Assembly (NCBI GenBank): GCA_001880285.1
Contig: CP016269.1
Location: 2,676,501 to 2,740,500 of the forward strand
Direction of reading: 5' to 3'
From: Flavobacteriaceae bacterium UJ101
GTDB lineage: Bacteria; Bacteroidota; Bacteroidia; Flavobacteriales; UJ101
DNA: 64,000 nt
Notes under the pieces: generated by a model
The model's database searches: none
Seen by the model: only the letters and a program-made list of their open reading frames with translations
What the model was told of the DNA's origin: nothing
Made by a program: the position numbers and the translations under genes
Part shown: in pieces, positions 38,331 to 48,590 of the stretch
How the letters are laid out: every line of letters begins with the position of its first letter
How positions within the stretch are numbered: position 1 is the stretch's first letter

Positions 38331-38872
38331 AATTATATTACGTAATAGGTATACTGAGTTTGTTGTTTGCGTGTAAGCAAGAAAAAAAGACTTCAAATGA
38401 AAAAGTAATACCAAAATATCAAATTCAAAAACTTCCTTTTATATCCAATTGGAAAATTGATTCAACTTATTTTGGAGAAATTTATTTGCCTGAAGGAGAT
38501 GATTGGGTTTATGAAAATAAAAATTATTATTTAGATACATTGGAAATGAACCTTTCGAGTCAATTTATTGCGAAAGGTGATTATAGATCTGATTACCAGT
38601 CTGTTTTAGAAAAGCTAGTAGTTTCATATAAAAAGGATAGTTTACTTTATCAGAACATTCAATTTGATTCTATTGTAGAAAGAGAAAGTGATTTTGGAAT
38701 AAAAATAGTTGAGTTTAAAGGAAGTTATAATAAAAACTTGTACAAAATCAAAGATTTAATTTTCCTTTCAAAAGAAGGAGTAGAAGCCATATTTACTTCT
38801 ATATTAAATAAAAATAAAAACTATCAAGACTCTGTTTTAGTTGAAATAGAAAATGCATATAGATTAAAGTAA
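38327..38872 (+). CDS. Lipoprotein coupled to malQ, function unknown
   Basis: This 181-residue protein starts with a lipoprotein signal (LLFAC, Cys16) and then a charged linker (KQEKKTSNEK). The rest appears alpha/beta and contains no motif I recognise. Its ATG overlaps the malQ stop (ATGA), so translation is probably coupled even though malQ appears cytoplasmic and this protein is exported. A bidirectional terminator follows directly. Confidence 0.78.
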   Translation: MKLYYVIGILSLLFACKQEKKTSNEKVIPKYQIQKLPFISNWKIDSTYFGEIYLPEGDDWVYENKNYYLDTLEMNLSSQFIAKGDYRSDYQSVLEKLVVSYKKDSLLYQNIQFDSIVERESDFGIKIVEFKGSYNKNLYKIKDLIFLSKEGVEAIFTSILNKNKNYQDSVLVEIENAYRLK

Positions 38873-38897
38873 AAAGACTCTGATTTTCAGAGTCTTT
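38873..38897. terminator. Bidirectional terminator
   Basis: AAAGACTCTGA pairs with TCAGAGTCTTT around a short T loop; A and T flanks on the two sides let it serve both the plus-strand lipoprotein gene and the convergent gene at 38906. Confidence 0.82.
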
Positions 38898-38905
38898 ATT
38901 TTTAG

Positions 38906-39145
38906 CTATCGATTACGTTCCAACAAGAAATCGTTTTTAGGCTTCAACCGTTTAATTGAAGTGTCCTCTTTGAGTTTTGAGGTTGTAAGTGTATCATTAC
39001 CGTTATCACCTACCTCTTTTTTTATTAGAATTTCTTTTTGTGAATCCTTTTTTTTATTGAGTAAATCTTGGTTCGTTGGTTTTTCCTGAGCATAAATTGA
39101 AAAAGTAAAAAAGGCTACAGAAAGATAGAGTACATTTTTTATCAT
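38906..39145 (-). CDS. Short secreted Lys-rich protein, function unknown
   Basis: This 79-residue protein has a signal peptide (to about residue 19, FSIYAQ). A 60-residue charged tail rich in Lys, Asp and Asn follows, without membrane helices or cysteines. It looks disordered. It converges on the malQ lipoprotein gene and shares its terminator, which supports it being real, but no family was recognised. Confidence 0.55.
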   Translation of the reverse strand: MIKNVLYLSVAFFTFSIYAQEKPTNQDLLNKKKDSQKEILIKKEVGDNGNDTLTTSKLKEDTSIKRLKPKNDFLLERNR

Positions 39146-39284
39146 ATCACGTTTATTTTATCAAGTACAATCTAATAAAAAAAAGCAGAATCAAATTAAT
39201 TTAACGTTAAATGTGTTTTATTATAAAGCCGAAAAACAAAAGAAAATCGATGACTTGATTAGTAGATTCACATAGTTTTTGTAA

Positions 39285-41324
<2,040 letters not shown>

Positions 41325-41373
41325 TGTGTAATAAAAAAGAGAAAATTACGTCTAAACTAATATAAAGTTAAAT

Positions 41374-41904
41374 ATGAAAAAATTTGGAATTACATTAGCA
41401 GTATTTTTAATGACCGTTATTTTATATGGACAAACGGTTCAGATCACATCTGATAGCAAGATTAAATGGACAGGAGAAAAGGCCATAGGAACCCATTGGG
41501 GTTATTTAAGATTTGATTCAGGAGAATTAGTTTTTGATGATAATGTTTTAAAAGGTGGTCATTTTGTGGTAGATATGAAATCACTTGAAGTAAAAGATAC
41601 TTCAAGTAAGAAGTTATTAGCTCATATAAAATCAGATGATTTTTTTGATGTAGAAAATTATCCAACTGCTGAATTAGATTTTAAATCGGTTGATGATTTG
41701 GGTGATGGGCATTATAAAGTAACAGGAAGTTTTACTATAAAAGGAAAGTCGAATGATTTAAGTTTTAAATTGACTGTAGAAGAAAAAAAAGCACACTCAT
41801 CTTTTAAGTTTGACCGTCAAGAGTTTGATGTGAAAATGAAGAATTCAGTCAAAGATGCTATTGTCTATGATGATATAAAATTAGATATTGAATTAAAGTG
41901 GTGA
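41374..41904 (+). CDS. YceI-family periplasmic lipid-binding protein
   Basis: This 176-residue protein has a signal peptide (to about residue 19, ILYGQ). It has the YceI lipocalin-like beta-barrel signatures: KIKWTGEKAIGTHWGYLRF, GGHFVVDMKSLEV, LLAHIKSDDFFDVENYPTA and VTGSFTIKGKSNDLSF. Members bind polyisoprenoids or similar lipids. Closely follows ligA on the same strand but with a 49-base gap, so its own promoter is possible. Confidence 0.92.
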   Translation: MKKFGITLAVFLMTVILYGQTVQITSDSKIKWTGEKAIGTHWGYLRFDSGELVFDDNVLKGGHFVVDMKSLEVKDTSSKKLLAHIKSDDFFDVENYPTAELDFKSVDDLGDGHYKVTGSFTIKGKSNDLSFKLTVEEKKAHSSFKFDRQEFDVKMKNSVKDAIVYDDIKLDIELKW

Positions 41905-41922
41905 TTGTAATAGTTTAGTATT

Positions 41923-41950
41923 AAGTGGAATTTTTTAAATTCCACTTTTT
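41923..41950 (+). terminator. Terminator after the YceI gene
   Basis: AAGTGGAATTT pairs with AAATTCCACTT around TTT and is followed by a T-run. Confidence 0.85.
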
Positions 41951-41984
41951 TTATTTTATAAATCAAAATACTAAAATTTTACAG

Positions 41985-42016
41985 ATTGTATAATTCTAAT
42001 ATTAAGTTTACATTTG
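41985..42016 (+). promoter_or_regulatory. Promoter of the PagL-like gene
   Basis: ATTG (41985-41988) and, after 20 bases, TACATTTG (42009-42016), an exact TAnnTTTG. The ATG is at 42036. Confidence 0.6.
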
Positions 42017-42035
42017 CTTCATAGTTAAATTAATT

Positions 42036-43136
42036 ATGAATTATCTCAGAAGAGGTCTTACCTTACTTTTTTTGATTGTAAATATTATATTGATAGCTCA
42101 AATTAAAGAGTATTCAACACTTCAAGTGGATTATTTTCATGGAAATTTAGTAAAGCATAACCCAGATGTCGCACACTTAGTAAAAGGTCATCCGTCAGGT
42201 ATTATTTTAAGTTGGAATAAAGAAACTACTGGAGAAAATGAATGGGAAGAACGATTGAACTATCCTGATTTTGGAGTATCTTTTATTTATCAAGACTTTA
42301 AAAATGATGTTTTAGGAGAAGATTATGGATTATACGGTCATTATAACTTCTATTTTGGAGATCGTACAAGAGATAAAAATGATTTTTTACTACGTTTAGG
42401 AGTAGGACTAGCCTACAATACCAATCCTTATGATAAAGTAGAAAATAGTAAAAATACGGCTTTTGGTTCTCATATTACAGCTAGTATTTATGCCATGGCA
42501 AATTATAAACGAAAAATTACTAAAAACATTAGTGCTCAAACAGGACTTACATTTATTCATTACTCCAATGGTAATACCAAAGCACCCAATAATGGAGTAA
42601 ATCTTTTAGGCTTAAACGTAGGGTTAAATTATGAGTTGAATTCAGTAGAAAAAGAATATCAACATAGAGAAAGAACTATTTTTAAAGAGCCTATTAAATA
42701 TAATATTGTACTACGAGGAGGAGCTAATGAGGCTGATGTTGTGAATAGTGGATTATATCCTTTCTTTACAGCATCTTTTTATGCAGATAAACGTTTAAGT
42801 CATTTAAGTGCGGTTCAATTAGGTGCTGATGTATTTGTTTCAGAGTTTTTAAAAGAATATGTTAAGTATAAAAACTCTGTAGACAATGAAAATAATAATC
42901 CTAATGAATATGTTCGCGTGGGAATTGTAGCTGGACATGAATTGTTTATTAATAAATTATCTCTTTTAACACAATTGGGTGTGTATCTATATGATCCCGT
43001 TGGTTTCGAAAGTGCTATTTATGAACGAATTGGTTTAAAACGATACTTTGGTAAAAAAATGTTTGGAACTATTTCTTTAAAAGCTCATGCCGCTAGAGCT
43101 GAAGCAGTAGAATTTGGAATTGGAGCAAGGCTTTGA
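42036..43136 (+). CDS. PagL-like lipid A 3-O-deacylase (acyloxyacyl hydrolase family)
   Basis: This 366-residue protein has a signal peptide (to about residue 22) and an outer-membrane beta-barrel pattern ending in aromatic/hydrophobic alternation with a final FGIGARL. The catalytic motif IHYSNGNTKAPNNGVN has His175 and Ser177, matching the H-x-S pair of PagL enzymes, which remove the 3-O-acyl chain of lipid A. It is much longer than the about 150-170 residues of proteobacterial PagL because extra N- and C-terminal strands are present. Loss of this acyl chain lowers lipid A immunogenicity in known cases; that role here is inference. Confidence 0.85.
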   Translation: MNYLRRGLTLLFLIVNIILIAQIKEYSTLQVDYFHGNLVKHNPDVAHLVKGHPSGIILSWNKETTGENEWEERLNYPDFGVSFIYQDFKNDVLGEDYGLYGHYNFYFGDRTRDKNDFLLRLGVGLAYNTNPYDKVENSKNTAFGSHITASIYAMANYKRKITKNISAQTGLTFIHYSNGNTKAPNNGVNLLGLNVGLNYELNSVEKEYQHRERTIFKEPIKYNIVLRGGANEADVVNSGLYPFFTASFYADKRLSHLSAVQLGADVFVSEFLKEYVKYKNSVDNENNNPNEYVRVGIVAGHELFINKLSLLTQLGVYLYDPVGFESAIYERIGLKRYFGKKMFGTISLKAHAARAEAVEFGIGARL

Positions 43137-43170
43137 GTTTGGTTGTTGGTTGTTGGTTGCGCGATTTGTC

Positions 43171-43191
43171 ATCCCGAACTTGATTCGGGAT
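43171..43191. repeat. Palindromic intergenic repeat (ATCCCGAA...TTCGGGAT)
   Basis: ATCCCGAA (43171-43178) and TTCGGGAT (43184-43191) form an eight-base stem with the loop CTTGA. The GTCATCCCGAACTTGATTCG core looks like a dispersed intergenic repeat of Bacteroidota. It is preceded by a short GGTTGTT direct repeat at 43140-43159. Confidence 0.7.
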
Positions 43192-43261
43192 CTATGTTGA
43201 AGAATTAAATGAATAAAACTTTTAATGTTCATATAGATAAGTAATTAGAAAGGAATAAATA

Positions 43262-44020
43262 ATGAAAAATAAATTTAATATTATTATAATCAGTCTTTAT
43301 GTTATTACATTATTTTCATGTGATAGTAAAGATGCAATAGATTGTTTTCAAACAGCAGGAACAACCATTCAAGAAGAAATTGAATTAGAAACGTTTTCAA
43401 AAATAGTAGCAGAAGAGGAAGTTATTGTAATTTTAAAACAAGGAGATCAACAAAAAGTAGTAATAGAAACAGGTGAAAATTTATTGAATGATGTAAAAGC
43501 CTATGTAGAAAACGGTCAGTTAATTTTAAAAAATGAAAACAGTTGTAATTATGTACGTGATTATGAACTGACAAAAATCTACATAACATCTCCTAATCTT
43601 ACGGAAATACGTTGTGCCACTAATCGTTACATTAAGTCAGAAGGAACATTAACGTATCCTAATTTAACTATTTTATCAGAAAATTATAATAGTGATTATT
43701 TAGCCTCTGGAGATGTAGAATTAATTTTAGATTCTGAAAAAGTATCAGTTGTAGCTAATGGAGTTTCTATTTTTAAGATTTCAGGAAAAGCCCAACAATT
43801 AAGTCTTAATTTTGCTGCCAACGATTGTCGTTTTGAAGGAGGTGATTTTATAGTAGATCAAGTTCAAGTGAGTCATAAAAGTTCAAATGATATGATTGTT
43901 AACCCACAAACTTCATTGAGAGGTACAATTTATAGTGTAGGAGATGTGGTTTCTAAAAATCGTCCAGGAACCATAGAAGTGGAAGAACGTTATAAAGGAA
44001 AATTAATTATTGAAGAATAA
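43262..44020 (+). CDS. GIN-domain (DUF2807) lipoprotein
   Basis: This 252-residue protein has a lipoprotein signal (TLFSCDS, Cys20). The right-handed beta-helix GIN/DUF2807 domain follows: FSKIVAEEEVIVILKQGDQQ, YITSPNLTEI and repeating short strands up to VEERYKGKLII. Such proteins are abundant outer-membrane or periplasmic lipoproteins of Bacteroidota without a settled role. Its stop is one base before the ATG of the next gene, so the two are probably one transcript. Confidence 0.88.
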   Translation: MKNKFNIIIISLYVITLFSCDSKDAIDCFQTAGTTIQEEIELETFSKIVAEEEVIVILKQGDQQKVVIETGENLLNDVKAYVENGQLILKNENSCNYVRDYELTKIYITSPNLTEIRCATNRYIKSEGTLTYPNLTILSENYNSDYLASGDVELILDSEKVSVVANGVSIFKISGKAQQLSLNFAANDCRFEGGDFIVDQVQVSHKSSNDMIVNPQTSLRGTIYSVGDVVSKNRPGTIEVEERYKGKLIIEE

Positions 44021-44021
44021 A

Positions 44022-45113
44022 ATGGTTTATTTTATAAGTATCTTATTGTTAGTAGGAGTCATAGCTATTGTAGTATTAAATCACCCTGCTTTTGGTGCAA
44101 ATCCTAAAGGAAAACGTCTAGAACGTATTAAACAATCCAAACAATTTACAAATGGAAAATTGAATTTTCCAGGGAAACCTATTGTTGTAGCTGAAGGAAA
44201 AGATATGCTGAAGTTTTTTCAATTATTCTTTAAAAAAGTTCAAGATAGAATACCTTCCAATCCTATAAAAACAGTAAATCCTAATTTTATAGAAAATTCT
44301 TCTGAAGAAATAGAATTTACTTGGTTTGGTCATTCATCATATTTGATCCAAATAGAAGGAAAAAATATTTTAGTTGATCCTGTGTTTAGTGAAAGAACTT
44401 CACCTTTTGAATTTATGGGACCTAAAGCATTTAATGGAACGAATTTTATTAATATAGATGATTTTCCAAAACTTGATATTATTTTAATTACACACGATCA
44501 CTACGATCATTTGGATTATCTAGTAATCAAAAAGTTAAAAGATAAAGTCACGACTTTTGTAACTTCATTGGGTGTTGGAGCTCATTTAGAAAAATGGGGA
44601 GTGGCTTCTGAAAAAATTATAGAATTGGACTGGCATGAAGAAGCGAAGGTAGGTGATTTTCAATTTACAGCACTTCCTGCTAGACATTTTACTGGAAGAG
44701 GTTTAACCAATCGTTTTTCAACTTTGTGGAGTGCTTTTGCGTTAAAAACAACTTCTAAAAATCTTTTTCTAGGAGGTGATTCAGGTTATGGGGAACATTT
44801 TAAAGAAATTGGAGAACAATACGGTCCTTTTGATTTGACCTTTATGGAAACAGGTCAATACAACAAGTTATGGTATGATATTCATAGTATGCCTGAAGAT
44901 GCGGTAAAAGCACATATTGATTTAAAAGGTAAAATTATGATGCCAGTTCATTGGGCAAAGTTTCCATTAGCTTATCATCCGTGGATAGAACCCATTGAAC
45001 GTGTTAAACAAAAAGCTCAAGAATTAAACGTAACTTATATTACGCCTCAACTTGGGGAAAAGGTTCAACTAAATAAAGAACTACCTAAAAAAGAATGGTG
45101 GAGATCTCTATAA
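44022..45113 (+). CDS. Membrane-anchored metallo-beta-lactamase-fold hydrolase
   Basis: This 363-residue protein is counted from the ATG at 44022. A TTG four codons upstream would overlap the preceding gene and is less likely. One N-terminal hydrophobic anchor (YFISILLLVGVIAIVVL) precedes the metallo-beta-lactamase fold. The metal site is THDHYDH (His158, His160, Asp162, His163), with further ligands in LPARHFTGR, FLGGDSGYG and MPVHWAKF. This set resembles the NAPE-PLD / UlaG-RomA subgroup. The substrate, a phosphodiester or lactone, is not visible. Located between the GIN lipoprotein and an AraC regulator. Confidence 0.88.
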   Translation: MVYFISILLLVGVIAIVVLNHPAFGANPKGKRLERIKQSKQFTNGKLNFPGKPIVVAEGKDMLKFFQLFFKKVQDRIPSNPIKTVNPNFIENSSEEIEFTWFGHSSYLIQIEGKNILVDPVFSERTSPFEFMGPKAFNGTNFINIDDFPKLDIILITHDHYDHLDYLVIKKLKDKVTTFVTSLGVGAHLEKWGVASEKIIELDWHEEAKVGDFQFTALPARHFTGRGLTNRFSTLWSAFALKTTSKNLFLGGDSGYGEHFKEIGEQYGPFDLTFMETGQYNKLWYDIHSMPEDAVKAHIDLKGKIMMPVHWAKFPLAYHPWIEPIERVKQKAQELNVTYITPQLGEKVQLNKELPKKEWWRSL

Positions 45114-45122
45114 AATAGTCAA

Positions 45123-46001
45123 ATGGAACAAGAAATACCTAGAATAGATTTTAACAGTAGTCATGACCTTGGTATTGAAGTGATGACTTTCTCTGAACTT
45201 TTTGAAAAATTAACTCAGTCCAATACACACGATCCTTTTGCAGTACATAAAATAGAATTTTTCTTTATTTTAATTGTATCCCAAAAATCATATACACATT
45301 ATGTTGATTTTAAATCTTACACACTAGAAGAAGGAAGTGCTCTTTTTATTGCTAAAAATCAAATACATCATTTTACTAAAGAATTGTCTACTTCTGATGG
45401 ATATTGTATAGTCTTTAATCGTTACTTTATTGGTGAAAATTATTTCTTACCTGATAACCTTAAATTGAACAGGTTATTTAATTACCATATTGAGACTCCT
45501 GTAATTCATCAAAAAGAAATGGGAGAAGATAGCTTTATTGGTATTGCATCTAAATTGTATGATGAATTCATTTTTCCAAATGACTTTGCTAAAGTTGATA
45601 TTTTACATGCCTTACTTCATTATTTATTATTAAAAGGTGAAAGAGCAAAAGAATTTCAGTCTATAAAAGGAGTTAAGGTACATTGGTTGGAGATTTTTAA
45701 CCAATTTAAAGATTTACTTGAAAAAGAATATGCAAGAACTAGAAATTCAAGAGTTTACGCATCAGAATTATTAATTTCATATAAATTTTTAAATGAAATT
45801 GTGAAAAAGCTTACAGGAAAAACAGTCAAAGCTTTTATCGATGATTTCGTAGTTACTGAAATTAAACGTTACTTGGTCTCAACTTCTTTATCAGTAAAAG
45901 AAATAAGTTATAAAACGGGCTTTGAAGAACCAGCTAATATGGTCAAATTTTTTAAAAAAAATACCCACATAACACCATTTAAATTTAGAAAACAATTATA
46001 G
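45123..46001 (+). CDS. AraC-family transcriptional regulator
   Basis: This 292-residue protein has an N-terminal cupin-like sensing domain (residues ~1-170, with ALFIAKNQIHHF). The C-terminal double helix-turn-helix follows: YASELLISYKFLNEIVKKL then VKEISYKTGFEEPANMVKFF and THITPFKFR. It starts 10 bases after the metallo-hydrolase gene, so it may regulate that gene pair and the lipoprotein downstream. The effector is not visible. Confidence 0.92.
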   Translation: MEQEIPRIDFNSSHDLGIEVMTFSELFEKLTQSNTHDPFAVHKIEFFFILIVSQKSYTHYVDFKSYTLEEGSALFIAKNQIHHFTKELSTSDGYCIVFNRYFIGENYFLPDNLKLNRLFNYHIETPVIHQKEMGEDSFIGIASKLYDEFIFPNDFAKVDILHALLHYLLLKGERAKEFQSIKGVKVHWLEIFNQFKDLLEKEYARTRNSRVYASELLISYKFLNEIVKKLTGKTVKAFIDDFVVTEIKRYLVSTSLSVKEISYKTGFEEPANMVKFFKKNTHITPFKFRKQL

Positions 46002-46096
46002 CTGGTTACATTTTTACTGTTTTTTTATTCATTTTGATTATAATGTAATGATAAAATAATTCTAATTTTATACTATCAAATAATATTACGAAATAA

Positions 46097-46777
46097 ATGA
46101 AAAAAATTAAATTATTAGTACTCTCAATGATAGGGTTATTTGTTACAAGTTGTAGCAGTAGTAAATCAGTATTAGAAGTTACAAGTTACCAATTAAAACC
46201 AACTGCTGACACATCTATATTTAATAAATTAGATGGCGAAGTAGAAAGTAATTATACAAGTAAACAACCTGGTTTTATTAAGCGTCAAAGTGGTGTAAAT
46301 GAGAAAGGGGAATATGTTGTATTAGTGTATTGGAAAACACTTGAAGATGCAAAAGCATCTATGCAAAAGTTCATGGGAGATTCGTCTGTAGCCGATTTTG
46401 CATCGATGATTGATGGTTCGACTATGAAAATGGCTCGTTATAGTACAAAAGACCAATTTAAAGCTAATAATAGCCAGTTTGTTGAGGTAATGTCGTTTAA
46501 TACCAAAGAAGGTGTAAATAGGGAGGTCTTTGATAAAATCAACAAAAAAGTAGAAACTGGTTTTTCGGCGAAACAAAAAGGGTTTTTACAACGAATAACT
46601 GGAGTAAATGAAAAAGGAGAACAAGTTGTTGCTGTATATTGGGATAACAAAAGTGATTCAGATACTGCTTTACAACCCTTTATGAATAATCCTATTTCTA
46701 AAGAATTTATGGGGATGATGGATCAATCTTCTATAAACATGGGACGTTATCAAACATTAGATTCCTTAAAAAAATAA
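46097..46777 (+). CDS. Lipoprotein with tandem duplicated ABM-like domain
   Basis: This 226-residue protein has a lipoprotein signal (FVTSCSSSK, Cys19) and two copies of an about 90-residue alpha/beta unit. Matching pieces are FIKRQSGVNEKGEYVVLVYW in copy one and FLQRITGVNEKGEQVVAVYW in copy two, then MKMARYST and INMGRYQT. The pattern is that of ferredoxin-like dimeric alpha/beta barrel (ABM-type) proteins, fused so one chain makes a pseudo-dimer. Located directly after an AraC regulator. Function unknown. Confidence 0.82.
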   Translation: MKKIKLLVLSMIGLFVTSCSSSKSVLEVTSYQLKPTADTSIFNKLDGEVESNYTSKQPGFIKRQSGVNEKGEYVVLVYWKTLEDAKASMQKFMGDSSVADFASMIDGSTMKMARYSTKDQFKANNSQFVEVMSFNTKEGVNREVFDKINKKVETGFSAKQKGFLQRITGVNEKGEQVVAVYWDNKSDSDTALQPFMNNPISKEFMGMMDQSSINMGRYQTLDSLKK

Positions 46778-46788
46778 TTAATATAAAG

Positions 46789-46821
46789 AAAGAATCTCAA
46801 ATTATATTGAGATTCTTTTTT
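46789..46821 (+). terminator. Terminator after the duplicated-domain lipoprotein
   Basis: AAAGAATCTCAA pairs perfectly over 12 bases with TTGAGATTCTTT around ATTATA, and a T-run follows. Confidence 0.85.
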
Positions 46822-46842
46822 AACAAATAGTTTATAAAAAAG

Positions 46843-47043
46843 ATGAGTGATGTATCAATTTGTCCAACCTGTGGTGGTAAAGCCAAAATAAAAGAGAAAG
46901 CAGGAGAAGTTTCTTATCAAGCAATTCAAGATGAAGAAGCTTTTAAAAAAATAGTTCAGATAAAAAAAGCAATGCTTAAATTTCAAGAAAAAGCTAATCA
47001 ACTTGAAAAAGAACTAGAAATGATAAAATCAAATCAAAAATAG
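46843..47043 (+). CDS. Small zinc-ribbon/coiled-coil peptide, function unknown
   Basis: This 66-residue protein begins with a single CPTCGG knuckle and continues as a Lys/Glu-rich helix (AFKKIVQIKKAMLKFQEKAN...) that could form a coiled coil. One CxxC alone can bind zinc only as a dimer. It lies six bases before the QorB-like gene, and codon use fits its neighbours, so I take it as a real gene. No family was recognised. Confidence 0.65.
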   Translation: MSDVSICPTCGGKAKIKEKAGEVSYQAIQDEEAFKKIVQIKKAMLKFQEKANQLEKELEMIKSNQK

Positions 47044-47048
47044 AATAC

Positions 47049-47897
47049 ATGAAAATTGCAGTAACATCCGCAAGTGGACAGTTAGGGTCTGCTATTGCAA
47101 AACAATTGATAAAAGAAATTGGTGAAGATAATGTAGTTGGGATAGCACGAACACCTGAAAAAGCAAAACATTTAGGGATTGAGATTCGAGAAGGAGATTA
47201 CAATAATCGTCAACATTTTGATGATGCTTTAAAAGATATTGATACAGTGCTTTTGGTTTCGGGAATGGATGATCCTGAAAAAAGAATTCAGCAACATAGA
47301 AATGTAATAGAAGCTGCAAAAAGTAATGGTGTACAAAAAATAGTCTATACTAGTATTATAGGAGATGAAAATGCAACGGCATTTAATCTGGTTGTAAAAA
47401 GTAATCGACAAACGGAGAAAGATATTCAGGCTTCAGGACTTCAATGGGCGATAGGTAGAAATGGAATTTATATTGAACCGGACCTTGAATATATTGATCA
47501 ATATGTAAAAGATGGCGAAATTAAAAATTGTGCAGGAGAAGGAGAATGTGCCTATACAAGTAGAGGAGAGTTAGGGTATGCTTATGCACAAATGTTATTA
47601 AGTGAAAAGCATAATAGTCAGGTTTATAATTTAGTAGGAACGCCGATTACTCAAAGTAAATTAGCGGAAATTATAAATCAAGTATACGGTACTCATTTGC
47701 CTTATCGTGCTGTTTCTATTGAAGAATATGAAGAAGAAAGAAAAGAAGCATTAGGCGATTTTTTAGGGACTATTATAGCGGGTATTTATGAAGGGATTCG
47801 AAAAGGAATATATAATACTGCCTCAGATTTTGAGAAAGCGGCAGAAAGACCTCACAAAACACCAGTAGAAATGATAGAATCCATAAAGAATAGATAA
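47049..47897 (+). CDS. NmrA/QorB-like NAD(P)H-binding reductase
   Basis: This 282-residue protein is an atypical short-chain dehydrogenase. The dinucleotide site reads VTSASGQLGSAIAKQL. GIARTPEKAKHLGIEIREGDY follows, where an Arg after the second strand suggests NADPH. KIVYTSIIGDENATAF and IGRNGIYIEPDLEYI are typical of QorB-type quinone reductases. It lies 10 bases upstream of cytochrome b561, which is consistent with a redox role, but the quinone specificity is inference. Confidence 0.85.
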   Translation: MKIAVTSASGQLGSAIAKQLIKEIGEDNVVGIARTPEKAKHLGIEIREGDYNNRQHFDDALKDIDTVLLVSGMDDPEKRIQQHRNVIEAAKSNGVQKIVYTSIIGDENATAFNLVVKSNRQTEKDIQASGLQWAIGRNGIYIEPDLEYIDQYVKDGEIKNCAGEGECAYTSRGELGYAYAQMLLSEKHNSQVYNLVGTPITQSKLAEIINQVYGTHLPYRAVSIEEYEEERKEALGDFLGTIIAGIYEGIRKGIYNTASDFEKAAERPHKTPVEMIESIKNR

Positions 47898-47907
47898 AAA
47901 GTGTGAA

Positions 47908-48447
47908 ATGGAGTATAAAAATTATAGTAATAGAACAGTTTGGATTCATTGGTTATCAGCATTACTCATTTTTGGTTTAATCTTTACAGGGATAAAGATG
48001 GAGCATCAAGCTGTTAGTGAAAGTAAATTTTCATTATATAAAATACATTTTTTATTAGGAGTTGTTACATTCGTGTTAACTATAATTCGTGTTTTATTTC
48101 TATTTAAAGATCCGAAACCTGTTAATTTGTACCCTAAAACATCCTTTAGAGAAAAATTTAGAAATGGAGTTTACAAAGGTTTTTACATTACAATATTGTG
48201 GATGTGTATATCTGGTATAGCATCTTTATCACTTGAAGGAATTTTACCTGCATTACGATCAGGAGATTGGGTAGATTTACCAGAAATTAATGCAGATGGT
48301 TTCCATCCTATTATGCTTTCACATCATATAGTTGCTAAGTTTATATTTTTATTATTAATATTTCATGTGGTGGGATTCTTAATTCATTTAATTCAAAAAA
48401 AAGAGAATACACTTAAAAGAATTTGGTTTCATAAGTTACCAAAGTGA
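47908..48447 (+). CDS. Cytochrome b561 family protein
   Basis: This 179-residue integral membrane protein has four helices. Likely haem-ligand histidines are His14 (VWIHWLSALL), His47 (YKIHFLLGVV) and a late group (LSHHIVAKF, LIFHVVGFLIH). Bacterial b561 proteins carry electrons between quinol and periplasmic or membrane acceptors, such as superoxide. It is the last gene of the plus-strand cluster that begins at 46843. Confidence 0.88.
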   Translation: MEYKNYSNRTVWIHWLSALLIFGLIFTGIKMEHQAVSESKFSLYKIHFLLGVVTFVLTIIRVLFLFKDPKPVNLYPKTSFREKFRNGVYKGFYITILWMCISGIASLSLEGILPALRSGDWVDLPEINADGFHPIMLSHHIVAKFIFLLLIFHVVGFLIHLIQKKENTLKRIWFHKLPK

Positions 48448-48512
48448 AGATATTATGAGACTTAGTAAAACTTTAAGTTTTATAGAATACTATTTCTAGC
48501 CTACTTTTATCC

Positions 48513-48554
48513 AAAAACAAGCTTGTTTTCAATCGTAAACAAGCTTGTTTTTTT
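48513..48554. terminator. Bidirectional terminator between cytochrome b561 and UPF0173 genes
   Basis: The palindromic unit AAACAAGCTTGTTT appears twice (48515-48528 and 48537-48550) around TCAATCGT, forming a 14-base stem with an A-flank and a T-flank. Convergent genes lie on both sides. Confidence 0.85.
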
Positions 48555-48590
48555 AATATTTCATAATATACTGATATACAGTGTTTTGTT

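Noticed and set aside
44010-44021. TTG start of the metallo-hydrolase that overlaps the GIN lipoprotein
   Set aside because: The ATG at 44022 follows the upstream stop directly and gives a cleaner membrane anchor.
46322-46576. Minus-strand frame of 84 codons
   Set aside because: It is fully inside the duplicated-domain lipoprotein, whose repeat structure shows which frame is coding.
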